A DNA stretch of 64,000 nt, taken from Pseudophaeomoniella oleicola. Taxonomy: Eukaryota; Ascomycota; Eurotiomycetes; Phaeomoniellales; Phaeomoniellaceae. The translations under genes and the position numbers were made by a program. The notes under the pieces were generated by a model that was not told where the DNA came from, searched no databases, and saw nothing but the letters and a program-made list of their open reading frames with translations. Location: positions 1 through 64,000 of the forward strand of contig QWDQ01000040.1 in the NCBI GenBank assembly GCA_003868215.1, in the 5' to 3' direction. Within the stretch, counting starts at the first letter, position 1; the number at the start of each line of letters is the position of its first letter. Below, in pieces: positions 1 to 13,200 of this stretch.

Positions 1-111
1 GAGGTGATTTAGGGGGCAAGTAATATGCAAGTTTAATTCCTTTTCCAATATCTAGTTCGCAACGCTCCTTGTTTTCCTAGGGCTTGAAGAGGAGGGAAGC
101 TCTTTAATCAA

Positions 112-1491
112 TCAATACCCCTGACACCCATCCACAATCCCAAAGCAAGGTCCTCCTTTCCCGAACATCTTCTGCAGATCTCCTGCGATAGCTTCAGGGA
201 CTTCCCACGCCGCAAAGTGGCCGCCGTGATCGTGCTCTGTCTGCTGAACGACCGGCCCAAGTGTAGCCGCCCATGTCGCCGGGACCACCGTGATTTCTCG
301 CGGGAAGTGGGCAATTCCGAGCTTTACGTGCGGGACCCATCCTTGTAGGGATGAGGTTGAGATATTGGACCGGGGTTGGGGGTGGGTTGCTTCATGATAA
401 ATGCGGACGCTCGCTTCTGGGCCGGCGGTCGAGAACCAGTAGATCGATACGAAGGTTAGGATCTCGTCCTCAGTCCACGGGTAACTATCCGTCCAGTCGT
501 GTAGCTTTTCGTAGATCCACGCAAGGAGCGTCGTTGGGCTGTCGGCAAGGGCATAGCCGATTGTCTGTGGTTTAGTGCTCTGTAAGATATTGTAGCCGCA
601 ACCCTCTTCATCAAACCACTTGGTTCGCTCAAGTCCAAGCTTTTCACGGTGAGAGTATGGGGACACCAAGTGTTGTAGAGCGAGAAGAGGATTCTTGGTC
701 CATTTGGGTGGGCAACCAAGAATGAGGTTTATATGAGAAGCCTTGCAGTGCGAGGGGTAGAGGAGGCCAACAGCACGAGTTACATCGAAGCCCCAATCAC
801 CACCTTGGGTCACTGGTTTGCTATCAGCATTTTAGGCCCTATCAAGGTGTGGGATTCATGCACCGTATTGGTTGTAGCCAAGCTTTGACATCAGTTTGTG
901 CAACGTTTCGGCGTACTTGTCGAAGGTAAACCCTTTACGACTGGCCCCAGATGAAAAACCGAAATTGGGTAAAGAGGGCGCAACAATGTGAAAAGCAGGC
1001 AGCCCGTTACCTCCTTTCAAAAGAGGGAGTAGCTTCTTGACTTCGATGAAAGAACCAGGCCCTGATGATGACAGTTAGCTGGAGCGTCTTGCAGAAGGTA
1101 GTGCACCACTCACACCCGTGAGAAAAGAGCAGAGGAATAGCATCCTTGACCGGGCTGACCTGGTGTACGACTACTGATTGTCAGGAAATGCTAAACACTC
1201 TGATCGAAGGGAACGTATACAGTGAATATCAAGGACACCAAATCCGTCAACGTCGATACCTGTCCTGAAATTCGGCAGTTGATTCAACTCGGCTTCGGCC
1301 TTTCGCCAGTCAAACTCGTCCTTCCAGTAAGTTACCAACCTTTGCAACTCTTTCACAGGAGTCCCGAAATCCCATTCATCTTGGTCTTCGGCTTCAAGCT
1401 GACTTGGAAACTTTGAGTATGCGAGACGTTGCCGAAGTTCATCGATAGCAGCATCCTGGACGGAGATGGTATACGGCTCAACTGCTGCCAT
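112..1491 (-). CDS. Epoxide hydrolase (alpha/beta-hydrolase, EHN family)
   Basis: Hydrolyses epoxides to diols, probably in detoxification or secondary metabolism; substrate unknown. Four exons: 1491-1221, 1170-1114, 1061-864 and 812-112, with introns of 50, 52 and 51 bp, giving 1227 nt or 408 residues, the usual length for fungal microsomal-type enzymes. Residues 1-90 are a typical EHN N-terminal domain (start [11 protein letters not shown], later [14 protein letters not shown]). The oxyanion motif HGWPGS begins at residue 108 across the exon 2/3 junction. The nucleophile motif GGDWG (Asp181) follows the third junction, and the catalytic His lies in GGHFAAWE (about His374). The donor of the third intron (GTGCAT) is weak, but the join restores YVTQGGDWG exactly. 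The start is the first Met of the EHN domain. The next gene upstream, on the same strand, is the acyltransferase-like gene 557 bp away; a shared role is only a guess. Confidence 0.9.
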
Positions 1492-2048
1492 GCTGGAAGA
1501 GGTTCGAATTGGAACAACATAAGTACCATGCCATGCCAGCTACCGAGATATCATGGTATTTATAATCTATTCCATTTACGAAGTGACGTAAGGATTGCCC
1601 TGAGTTGAGCGGGTGATGATTCCCCAGTTTCAGCCCAGATCGCGGGGGTTATAGTCATTAACCACGTACGTACGTAGTTATTTCTCATTACTGTATCTCC
1701 GTCTTTATAGACGTAAAATGCATTCCTTGCAGAGCGTGTTACGTACGAGATCCTTTAGAGGCTGGCGGAGATAAGTGAATGAAGCACATTCACGTTTCAC
1801 GAATTAGATGTGTCAATTTTGCTATCTCAATGTCTGCTCCTTCGTCCTGACGGAGAGAGAGTTGGGAATGAGGAGGACATAATAGTGCAGTGGCTCTCAC
1901 TCAACACCAGCACCAGGCTTGACTTCTAATATCCCAAATCTACATCCTCCTTGACGTGAACTCTAGCCCCTCAGGCATCAACAAGGGCCACCAGAAGTTC
2001 ATGGACGGAGCACTTTGGAATGGATAATTGCCGAAACGATGTTCTCGA
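1492..2048. other. Intergenic, promoter side of the epoxide hydrolase gene
   Basis: 557 bp between two minus-strand genes. It should hold the epoxide hydrolase promoter and the 3' end of the acyltransferase-like gene. A GTACGTACGTAG run lies near 1668. I see no coding potential. Confidence 0.6.
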
Positions 2049-3326
2049 TTAAAAATCAAATTCAAACTCCTCCTCGACCTCGACCGGCCTCCCGATCTTC
2101 ACGACCGCCTTCTTCTCCCTCAAATCCATAACAATATTAAATAAAGTCGCAGACCCGCTCGTCCCAGTTTGTGAGCGGCAGATGGCGGCCGGATAATTCG
2201 TCTCGTCCTCGAACAGGCGGCTGAAACTCGTCCAGGACAGGTCTCCCGCTGCCGCTGCCTCGGAAGTGAGCTTGTCCATCTGCGCGACCCTCTTTGACGA
2301 GTCTTCTAACCAGACACCGTTGGGCGCACCGGCATGAGGCAGCAGCAGATGGTTCGCATGGATCACACGACCGCTGGAATCGACGGATACTCTCGCAAAA
2401 GTCGACGATGTGAATTCCAGGCCGGTCGCCGTCGAGGGGTCGCCGATGAGCATATGTGCTGAGCTAGCCATGCCGATTGATTCGAGCTTCTCGACCGCTT
2501 CCTTGGATGAGGTGCACTCGAGAGCCAGACGTAGGCCGAGGTGGACTGGTAGGCAAGATTCGTCAAGACCTTTCACGCGGATGGCATTGAAGCAAACACC
2601 GACGCCGCTGGAGTTGAGGCCGATTTTACCGATCATGCCGGCCTCGGTCATCATCTTAATGGTTGGTAGCCCGTCCTGCACAATGGTCAGGTAGACGATG
2701 TTTTGCTTTTGTTCTTCCATCCACTTTTCAAGTCTCATGTCAGTAAAAAAAAATACACCATTGGGAACAGCAAGCAACGCTGATTTCAAGGAGTTTTGCC
2801 TACATCCCAATTCTGTCCCTGGAACGAATGTCCCTCGTCCTTCCAGTACAAACTCGTACACCCATCCGTGAACTGACCAAAAGCAATCTCGGTTCGAACA
2901 TTCAACGCGATGATATCAATCACATCTCGTTCAGCCCCATCCGCCACCCCTATCCCAACATGCGTTAGCAACAGCAACAACAACAACATCTCCTCCTCCC
3001 CAAAAAGCAAGACCCTCGATTTCTATCTCTATCTCAATCTCACCTTTCAACTCCTTATAATACCTCGGCCACCTCGCACTAATCAAACTCTCAAACTCCC
3101 TCGCCGTATCCTGCACCTGCCCCCAACTCTGCCTACTATTCTTCATGAACAGCTTCGCGTAGAATGCGATGCCGCGCTCGATCTCGGTTTTGGCTGCTTG
3201 ACCATGTTTGAAGCCGATCTGTGTATGTATGTATGACTGATTAACGTAGGAGGTTTAATCTGATAGGAAATAGACAAGACGTACGTCGTAAGGAGTACCC
3301 GAGCAGAGGATCTTTTTTATACCCAT
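2049..3326 (-). CDS. Acyl-CoA:6-aminopenicillanic-acid acyltransferase-like protein (peptidase C45 / IAT family)
   Basis: An Ntn-hydrolase of the family that includes penicillin isopenicillin-N acyltransferase (penDE product). Four exons: 3326-3285, 3218-3044, 2949-2804 and 2723-2049 (introns 66, 94 and 80 bp), 1038 nt, 345 residues, against about 357 for the Penicillium enzyme. The start is MGIKKILCSGTPYD, followed by IGFKHGQAAK. The motif GVADGAERDVIDI leads to FTDGCTS, where Gly102-Cys103 matches in position and context the self-cleavage site and nucleophile of the penicillin enzyme. QGQNWDW and LPTIKMMTEAGMIGK follow. In the family the protein is cleaved into two subunits at this Cys. Most fungi carrying such genes make no penicillin, so the natural substrate is unknown. 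The end (EVEEEFEFDF) shows no clear SKL-type peroxisome signal, unlike penDE. No ACV synthetase or isopenicillin-N synthase gene lies in the window. Confidence 0.88.
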
Positions 3327-4264
3327 GATGATGGAGGAGGAGGAGGAATCTTCTTGATTCTGGGTTCTGAGAGATGGAGAGTATGTAATTAATTAGGTAA
3401 CGTAGATAATCAGGGATATTAAATAGATTCGAAGAAGCGTCCGTCAAACGAACAAACAGTATGTTTGTTTAATTACTACTGTACAGACCTACCTCTCAAG
3501 TGATTAATTGATTAAGTAAATAGTATCAAGAAAGAAGAGTCCCCTCGAACCTAACAACAACTACCAGCCAGCCAGCCAGCCAGCCAGCTACCACACTCAT
3601 CATCATTCATCATTGATAACACTTCCCTCCTCTCTCCTCCCCTCCTCCCCTCCTCCAACACCCCCTCAACCAAAACCAACAACACAACCAAATAAACGGC
3701 CGCAGAAGTCCGTCAGTCCATGCAACCATGCATCCCAAACCACTACTTCTACTATCTCTAACGTCTCTATCTATTATCTCTCTCTGCCAGTCGTCGATCA
3801 GTCTTCTTCACTTGCCGTCTTTTCCCCTCCCCTCCATGCCGGATAGCACGGCGACGGTTTAGATATTAACTACGATAAGCTACTTCCATCTTGATGATAA
3901 TAAAATCAGCCCAACCCCCCTTAACCATGGTGGACGTGCGGAATCGTAGCTCACGACTTAGGGCAGGCAGTCTTACCAAAACCAAATCAGCATCATCAAA
4001 GATGATTGTTTCTCGTTTGTGAACATTGTAAGCATAAAATGACTGCATACGCTAATTATCAAAGCACAAATGTTCGTGAGGTCGTAACATTCGAGCAGCA
4101 TCGGGCCCCCTTGATATTGGAGCAACCAATCCCACCCAACTTTGCCCTATCCCAAAACGCCTTCAGACCGTACAGACCAGTAAGTGCAAATAGCGTATGA
4201 AAAGCTCTCGTATATACAAACATGAGCTTCACACCATGCTCACCATTATCTCCTTGCTATCCTT
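3327..4264. other. Intergenic with a CCAG repeat
   Basis: 938 bp between the start of the acyltransferase-like gene and the stop of the giant tether gene, both on the minus strand. It holds a (CCAG)n run at about 3564-3588 and a pyrimidine-rich stretch to about 3660. Short open frames here look random. Confidence 0.55.
3564..3588. repeat. (CCAG)n microsatellite
   Basis: About six tandem CCAG units, seen directly, about 240 bp upstream of the acyltransferase-like start codon. Confidence 0.85.
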
Positions 4265-7200
4265 CTAAATCATATTCCCCATGTCCATACTGCTCGGCGC
4301 CAAGCTGTGCACGCTTTGGCCACCGCTCAATACTCGCGATTTCTTATCTCTTCGACTGTCAGGTCTCGCGACCAGTACCTGGGCCGGGCAAACAACAATC
4401 TCATCATCGCCTTCGCCTTCGTCACTTCCCTTCTTGACCACAAGAGGGAAGAGCACCATCCTCACGACGGCTTGCGCAGCCTCGAGTTCTTGATTTGATG
4501 TTGTTTCGCCGCTTCGTTCATTCATCAAAGAGGAATTGAAGTAGACCTTCCTTGCGAGATCACCGTTGATGTCGTACTCAGGCTGTAAGGGTGGAAGCAT
4601 GATGTATTCTGCTTTCTGCGTACGCATTTCGATGGATAAATCTACTGCGAGTTTCATCACATTTCGGAGAGAGTCCAAGATCTGTTTCTCGAGATGGTGT
4701 GGCGGAGGTAGGAGCTTCGCCAAGGTGTTGTAGATTTCTAGAACGACGGCCTCTGTGTCGTTGAGCCGCTGAGCTTGAAACTGAGGACGCTTTCCCAAGA
4801 GAGTAAGCGTCAAAGCGCGCCATCTGTTGACTGCAGACTGAGGCCCAATCTCGGAAAGCTGCTTCTCTAGCTGTTTGATCTTTTGACGTTGTTCGCGATC
4901 CATTCCGAACAAGTATCTCGAAAAGATATATTCGAATATCATCGTCATTACAACCGACATGAAGACATCTCTCCGTTTGACCCGATCCAAAAGGTACTCA
5001 TCGACTTCCGAGCCGTCAAGAACTGCATTGTCGAAGCGATCGACAATTTTCTCGTCGCGAACCTCGCTGATTGCTCGACACATCCGGGTGTCTGAGAACT
5101 TTGAGAATCGCAATACCCATTGCTTGACATGCTGACAGAGATTCTGACAAGCTGTCTCGAAGTAATCTTCGTCCTTGAACTCAATGATTTCGTCCTGCTT
5201 TGACGCTAGGATGTGTTGCTGGAGTTCTCTGATCTTGTCTTTTGCAACCTCCAAGTCATACTGTAGGCGTGCAATCTCTTGATCCTTCGCTGCCAAAGCT
5301 GTGTCGACTTCATGTTTGACGATCTCCTCCATGCCAGCGGAAAGTTGACTGTGTTGAACACGAAGGTTTTCCAAGTCTCTTGACGATTCCTGCCATCTTT
5401 CGTGCGCCTGTCGACCTTCCCCCTCAATTTCTTTGACTCTTTGTTCATGCCGCGATGCCAACGTGAAGTTGGCAGTCTGCAAACCATCGTTGACTTGCGT
5501 CAGGCGCGCCAATTCATTTTGCAGATGAGCCAAAGTTTCTCGGAGCCGCTCGATATCGGCATCCTTCTCCCGCAACTGCGAATCCTTTGCTTGTAGGGCT
5601 TCTTGCGTTGTGCTCTCACTTCTGTTTTGCGAAAAGCTCAGATCCTTCAGCTGATTCTCTGCCGTCACTTTGGCAGTGGCCAGTAGCCGGTTCTCTGATA
5701 CAAGCTGCTCTAGCCGTGCTTCAAGATCTTGCATGTGCTGTATGCTCCGTCGTTTGCGCACGCTGGCAGGTCTCGTTGGAGAAAGTGGGGATCCTGGTGC
5801 TTCACCCCATCCGTCCTAATTTACAAAGACATTGTTAGCAACTAGTCGGCAGAGACAATTGGGCTGCACAGTTGTGGATCAGAGGCACTTACATAGACAT
5901 CAACCATGTCGCGCGCAAGGCCTTTGCCTTTATCATTGACTGGATCATAGGTTGACGACGATGCCTCAGCATTGGGCTCAGGTGTTCTGCGTCGCAAAGA
6001 TGCGATTGGGGGTGGCTGGAATCCGAGTTTCTCCTTCGCGCCAAAATCACGTGACGGATCTGTGTTCTCCACAATCGTTCCCAATGGAGTTTTCGGTGGG
6101 GAAACGGTGGCACTTTGCAACGTGCGCTCTTTTGCTTGATCTATACCGTAGATTGGGGACGACGTAGAGCGTGATGGGCTGTGTTCACGATATGCTTGGG
6201 CAAGCGATCCATGGGAACTATGGTGCCCGTGAATGCTAGGCGATCGACGCAACCCCGAAGGTGGCCTACGCAATCTGTGCTCCTGCTCAGGCGTCGCAAA
6301 ACCAAGCGCCCTATTCGAAGGTGAAGAATCAAATAGCCCTGATGACCGGTCCTTTGAAGTGGAATCGACTGGCGTTGGTTTCCTGCTGAGTCTCTCGGGT
6401 GTATAGATAGGACTGCCACGGCGAGGCGTTTCTTGTCTAACAGAAGCCGTCACATCGTAGTTAGGATCTGCTTCCACTGTCGTACGCGTTGGCTCATCAG
6501 TGTTGATGGTCCTTGATCTGACATCCTCAGAGGAGCTTGTGGGAGAAGTGGGCCTGGGAGGTCGTCCATCGCTTGTTCGCTTGTCAACGTTTGCATCGAG
6601 TGAACTCGAGAGTATTGGGCTTGGCATGTATCCGCTGTCTCGAATGTCATGTTCTCGTGGTATCTGGTGAAAGGCTCCTTGAGCAAGTAAAGGAGAGTCG
6701 CCCATAACAACGGCACTGTCGCGATATATATCTCTTCCCTCTTCATTTTCGGCATGTTTTGTAGCACTGTCATCAAAAGGCCCAAAAATGCTCTTCTGCG
6801 GACCAGGCTCAGTGGGCTGTTCAACCGATGTCTTCTCTACCGACTCCATCACATCGTGTTCGGGATTCTCCAGATCTTTCTCTTTGCTCTGCCTGCGACT
6901 TAGTGAACCGGCTGCTTCAATAGCGACAGCGGCCGCTGCAGCGGCTGCCCCAAAATCGCCTTTACTGAAGGGCTCTTCAACGTCCTTGGATCTTTCGGCA
7001 GGTGCTGCGGATGGTTCATCATCCCAGTCCATAAAAGCCTGTCGCTTTTTCTTTGACTTTTTGCTTTTGCTTGCTTTCCTTGAAGGTGTTTCGAATCCTT
7101 CGTTCTCCTGGAGTGCGTGTTGAGCTTCGATTTTCTGTCCGTCGTCTTCAATAGTTGACGTCCGGATCTCAGCTTGTTCTGGAGCTAGGGCCTTGTCTAT

Positions 7201-10200
7201 CGTTGGCACCTCATTCGCTACGCTCGGTTCAACTTCACCCACGTCTGACTTGTGAACAAGGACAGGCTCGATCTCTGCCGCCTCGAGGTCCTGAGTTGTT
7301 CGTGCTTTTCCTCTCTTATTTTTCTTGCTCTTCTTAGCAGGGAATGTAGCCCATTCATCGACGAGTTCTCCAACAGTAGCCGGAGCCACTGCAGGATCTT
7401 CCTCGACTTGAGCGCTCTGCGCAAATGTGGTGTCATCGATAGTCCGGGGAGTGTCTTCAGCAGGCGCAGACTCTGTTTCCGGTACGATGGGCCGAAACTC
7501 GAGCCCTACGTCTTCGGGGGACTTCAGCTGCATGCCTTCTACGGCACCTTCCATTCCAGCAGGGCGTGCCGAAGGAACAGCATTGGTATCACCACTATCG
7601 GCAATAATCTGCTTCTTTTTATCCTTCTTTTTGTCCTTTTTCGACTTTGTCCTACTCGGAATTGCCCACTCGTCGTCTGCTTCCACTATTGGTTTCGATT
7701 CCGAGTCCGGAATCCCTACAGCACTTTGAGATGCATCATCCTTTTCCTCCACTACAGGACCCGCGGTTTCTTTTCCCAGCTGAATATTAGACTCTTGACT
7801 CTCGGTGATCATCTCAGTAGGTTGGCGTGCGACCGATGGTTCGGCTAGTGTCTCAGCTGTTTCTGCAAAGTAATCCAATTCTGACTGCCTCTTCTTTTTC
7901 TTGTCTTTCTTCGACTTTTTGGTCGGGAATGCTGCCCACTCCTCTTCAGGAGCAGCCTGTGCAGTCTCGGCAGGTATCTCAGGATTAGCCTCTTCTGCAA
8001 TGGGAATACCCCTCGCTTCTGACTTGTCTTCTAAGGCGGGTGGGCTCGACGCTGCCTCTTCTTGTACCATGGTCTGGGGTCCGGTTGGAGTGGTAGGTAT
8101 CGAGTCCTCCGCGAAGTCAAATGGTGATTGTTTCTTCTTTTTCTTGTCCTTCTTCGATTTCTTGGCGGGAAGTGCCCATTCATCCTCAGCAGTGACAGTC
8201 TCCACATGGAGGTCATCTTTGATCGGATCTTCAACGTGCAGCTGCTCTTCGGTGGGTGCGTCAGGCCTTGTCTCCGAAGGAAGTTCACCGAAATCTCTGG
8301 GAGATTCATATTGTGAGGTCTCTTCGAGGACAGGAGCTACTGATGGTGCCTGCTCATTGATGTCGATGGACGGACCGATCTCTTCTGCAGGAATAATTGA
8401 AGGCTGCTCCTCAGAGTCGAGTGACACCTGCTTTTTCTTTTTCTTCTCCTTTTTTGACTTCGAACGACTGGGTAGGGCCCAGTCCTTCGCGTCATCCTCC
8501 TGAGTCGCTGCCTCAGGAGTGATTTGCTCAGTGGGCTTTGCAAGGTCATCGGTCGGCTCTCTTGTAATGTCAATTGGCTGGGTGGTTGTTGGCTCTTCTA
8601 CAGTAGTTGCGGCAGCTTCGCTCGATAGGGCTGGCACGTCCTCTAGTGGTTGGAAATCTGATTGTTCTTGCGGGAGGACCGAAGCTAATTGCTTTTTCTT
8701 TTTCTTGTCCTTCTTAGACTTAGACTTCACAGGAGTGGACCAGTCGTCAACTTCAGTAGGCTCATCAATTGGAGTAGCTATGGCGGATGGCTTTTCAGCT
8801 GTAGGAGTGGAGGGTTCAGATCTGTCTTCAATATCGAAGATCGATTGTTTCTTCTTCGATTTGCCCTTCTTGGTCTTGACTGGAAGGGCCCATTCGTCTT
8901 CTTCGGCCTGTTTGGACTCCTCAGCCGCAGCCGCTTCCAACTCACGTTCTGGCTCTTCTGGCACAATGGTATGACTCCCCATGACATGCTCGTTCAGGGT
9001 AGATGGTAGCTCAGAACCTTGCACTGCATCGCTCGGACCGGTTGATAATTGTTCGTTGCCGTCTATTGGCTCTTGCGTCACGTATAGCTCCTGTGCCGTG
9101 TTTTCAGGAGCCTCTAAGTGCTCCGCGAAGGCTGACACGGGCCCTTCGGCTGTATGAACTTCGCCAATCTGTACATCTTCTTGAGGAGGTTTCCTGGGAC
9201 TGGACGTGGTTTGTGCTTCGAGACCAGACGCCAGGTCAATTTCCGGCTCATTCACGGACGTCATTGACCTTTCATTTTCTCCCGGTTGCTCTTCGATTAG
9301 AGGCGTTTGTTCGTCTACGTTGGCGGTGATCTCTGGCATGGTTTGAGTTTCTTCTCCAGTGACAGCAGGCTGCTCCTCCGTCCAATCAAAGGTCTTTTGG
9401 TTCTTCTTCTTCTTCTTCTTGCCTTTCTTAGATTTCGACCTTGTGGGAGTTGCCCATTGTTCGTCGGCGACCACAGTCTCTTGCGTAGGCTCGGTGTTAA
9501 CGCCTTCTGCTGCCTCTGGTAAGTTTTTCGTCCCTTCTGTCAAAGTTACAGGATCACTTTCTCTTTGACTTTCAAATCGTCCTCCAGGAGATTCTTTCAC
9601 AACCTCGGTCTCCGCAGCTTTCACAGGTTCGGCTTCCTGTTCCCAATTGTCAAGGGACAGCTTCTTCCTTTTCTTGTCTTTTTTGCCCTTCTTGCCAGGC
9701 ATCGACCAGGCGAATTCTTCTGGTGCTTCAGAATCATGTGCGGGAGGTTCTTCCGAGGGGTTCTCAACAGGCAAAGAGGTTGCAGTGCCAGAGGTATCTG
9801 AGGGCTCCACCTCTGCCTTCCCTTTTGCTTTGTTGCTCTTCTTATTCTTCTTGCTCGGAATAGCCCACTCGTCATTCTCATCTCTGGTTTCTTGCGTAGC
9901 TGCATCTGACTGAAGAGCAGCATCGATGTGCGTAGTAGCAGTTGCTGGGGAGCCATCAAAGTCTGACTGCGGTTTATCTTGAGGTATGCTAGCTTCCGCA
10001 CTAGTCAAAGGCTCCTTGGTCTGATCTAGTGCAGAAATATCATCTGATAGGGTTGGTGCTTGCTCAGCCTCCCTGAATGTATCGGCTGTATCAGGTCGAT
10101 CTGTCTGTACAGCAGTTTCCGTGTCAATCTGCTTGGCTTCTGTTTCTTTATCTGCCACTGGAGTATCTGATTCTAGAGCAGTAGACTCGATCTTTGGCGG

Positions 10201-13200
10201 TTCTTCCAAAACTCCCTCAGGTTCAGCCGCCGGAGGGTCCGGCATCTCTGTCATCGAGGGTTCTGCAGCCCCTTCTGCTTGTGCACTGAAGTCTTCTGGG
10301 TGAACTGGTCCACCTTCAAAAACTCGAGATTGCGCTTTCTTGCCTTTTTTGCCTTTCTTCGCAGGTAGAGCCCAGGATGATTCGTCTTCTTCAGCCGGTG
10401 CAGACGTTACAGGGTCTTGGGCAGCTTGAGCGCTCGATGCTAACTCAGTGACTGCGGTTCCAGATACATCCTCAGGTTCCCAGGTCGATGTTCGCTTTGC
10501 CTTTTTCCCTTTCTTGTTTTTCTTCGATGGTTGAGCCCAGCTATATTCCTCCCCACAAGGTTCTGCTACTGGTGTGGAGTCCTCCAAAGATTCTTCATTG
10601 TTTGGCTTTGTGTCAAGTTCAACCTCCCGATTTGCGTCAGGGATTACGTTCGAGGCTTCATCAACAGCACGATCGGTTGATTGGCCGAGCACCGCGGTCC
10701 CTGAAAGGGCTCCTTGTTCGTCGATGAATTTGGGAACCGCCGACGAGAGGTTCTCGTCTTCCTGTTCTTGCGTATTAAGAGGAGATTCTCCTTGCAGGTC
10801 TAGTTCCGGGGTAGCAATAACAGAACCACGCTTTTTCTTGCCCTTTTTGCTCTTCTTGGATGGAAGCGCCCATGTGAATTGATCAGTGTCCTGTTCTTGT
10901 GGTTCTTCGAATGCTTTCGAAATTTCGGGCATAGTGTTTGTGCCTGCCTCGGTTCGCTCTTCTGTAGGGACCTCAGTAGCTGGTGGTTTTGCTTGCCCTT
11001 CTTCGAGGCTCTCATCCTTTCTTCCAGACAAAGGCAAACGCTCGGAGACGGGTTTCTCCTCGGTCAATTCTTGTACAATTGGTGCAGACGTGCCCTCCTC
11101 CTGAAGGTTTTGCATGAAGCCAGGTACCGTCTCTTCGGCCTTCTCAGTACGTTCTCGTCCAGTTGCTGCATTTGGTACTGTCTCTAATTGGTCCCTCCTT
11201 ATGCCCGCATCTTCCAAGGTAAACGCCGCAGTCTCAGCAGGTGTCATGATGGGATCCTCAGCCATCAGTTCTCTTTGTTGTTCTTTGTCCTCCTCACCGT
11301 TCGACGTGAAAGGCCGCATTGGGTCCTCTGGTCCGCCCTGGGGTTTCTCAATCGCTGCATCGGATACTGGAAGCACATCAAGTTGCTCTGGATTGTGGGT
11401 TGCTAACTCGTGTAAATGCTGGTCTTGGGTTCCTTCAGCATCCGGCGCAAAATCAAAGCTTTTGGGATCTTCTTTGGCGGTTTCCAGTGATGTCTCTAAT
11501 GGCGGGTCATTTACGTCCGGCTGTGTCACATCAGCAGTATGGGTCTCAGCCTCCGGCTCTTCAATAACTGCTGTGGCCTTGTTACTCTTACCCTTTTTAC
11601 TCTTCTTAGTGGTAGGCGTCCAGTCAAACTCATCAATCTCCTCTTTCGCTGTCTCGAGAGGTGTTTCTTGGGCCGATTCAATAGCCGAGGTTGATGGCTC
11701 CGACTCTTCCAGCAGCCGGGCGGCTTTCTTCTTGGACTTTTTGCTTTTCTTGCTTGTCGAACCCCAGTCGAAGTCATCAATGTTCTCTTCTACCTTTTCC
11801 AAGGGAGTCTCAGGGACGGACTCGGACCCTAAGGCTGAAGATTCAGGCTCATCTGCTTGAATCACAGATTTCTTCTTATCCTTCTTGCTCTTCTTGGGTG
11901 TAGGAGCCCAGTCAAATTCATCACCTTCCTTGGTTCTTTCAGCTGGAGTCTCTGGTGCAGATTCCAGGACCGGGGTGGGAGGCTCGGACTCATCGAACTG
12001 CTGTGCCTGCTTCTTCTTTTTATCCTTCTTGCTCTTCTTCGTGATTGGAGCCCATGAAAATTCTTCCAATTGGTCCTTGGCATTTTCTAGAGGTGTTTCC
12101 GGCACAGACTCCAGGACCGGAGTCGGTATTTCTGAAGCAGAAATCGATGCAGACGCGGACGATGCTATCCCTTTCTTCTTGCCCTTTTTCCCCTTCTTTG
12201 GCGTGGGAGCCCAAGAATACTCCTCAGGTTGCTCCTCTGCAGGAGTAAAGAAATCGAGGGGAGTCTCAAGTGGAGTTTCCAGAGGCGTCTGACTCTTCGA
12301 TCCATTCTCATCCAAGACATCACACGCTTCAGTCTCTCCTTCCTGAATGAGAGCTTTCGATTCCATTGCAGCCTGTATATCTTGCGAGGGCGCTGCTTCG
12401 AGCGAAACGTCTTCGTTCGCTTCTGTCATTTTTGATTCGGAAGGGGTGGCAAGGGATTGTTGTAGGGTCTCAGAGATCGATTCGCCACTTGGCTCTGCAT
12501 CTGCTGCCGGCATGACATCTTTATTCGGACCAACAGGCTGATCGGAAACTGGTAGCACCAGCACAGATGGTTCTTCATCAAGAGATGTCTGTTGAACTGT
12601 CTCTTGCGTACTCTCTTCCGTGGGCTCTCGAGGCCACCCCTTGCTTATGTTATCGGTAACGCCATCATGAGAGACTTCTGCATCTGGTTTGGAGATAATG
12701 GTAGGTTCTTCCACAATCTGGCTAGTCCGCTTGGACTTTTTGCCCTTCTTCCCTTTCTTTCCCTTATAGGATGTAGCAATTGGAGATGCTAGGATGTCAT
12801 CGACATTGTCATCGTATGGCCCTAGGTTAGGTGCTTCGCCTTCCCGTCCTTCTTCCTCCCAAACATCATCAATCGTGGGAATGTCTGCATTTATGTCTTT
12901 CGATATAGAACCCAGTTCGTCAACAGCGGTGGGAGTGAATTCCTCTGGGTTTGTCGTTGAAGCCGCTTCTTCATTATGAACAGCTGTCTGTTGCGCGTTA
13001 GCTGCCCCAGAGTGAGTTTCAAGCTCAGCTGATACAGTACTCGGTTCTCCCACAGATTCGGGTACGTCCTTGGTCTGGTTTTCGGGTTCTTCCTCCTCGA
13101 AAGTGGACTGTTTTGCCTTCTTGCCCTTCTTACCTTTCTTTTCCTTCTTCGATTTCGCTTTCGAAGGAACCTCCCACAAATCCTCTGCCGTAGCTTCTTG

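Noticed and set aside
112-3326. A beta-lactam or other secondary-metabolite cluster around the acyltransferase-like gene
   Set aside because: No synthetase, oxidase or transporter gene adjoins it; an epoxide hydrolase neighbour alone is not evidence of a cluster.
7252-8503. Long plus-strand frames of about 200 codons opposite the tether repeats
   Set aside because: They arise from the codon bias of Lys/Glu/Ser-rich repeats on the other strand and read as Phe/Ser/Leu low complexity.
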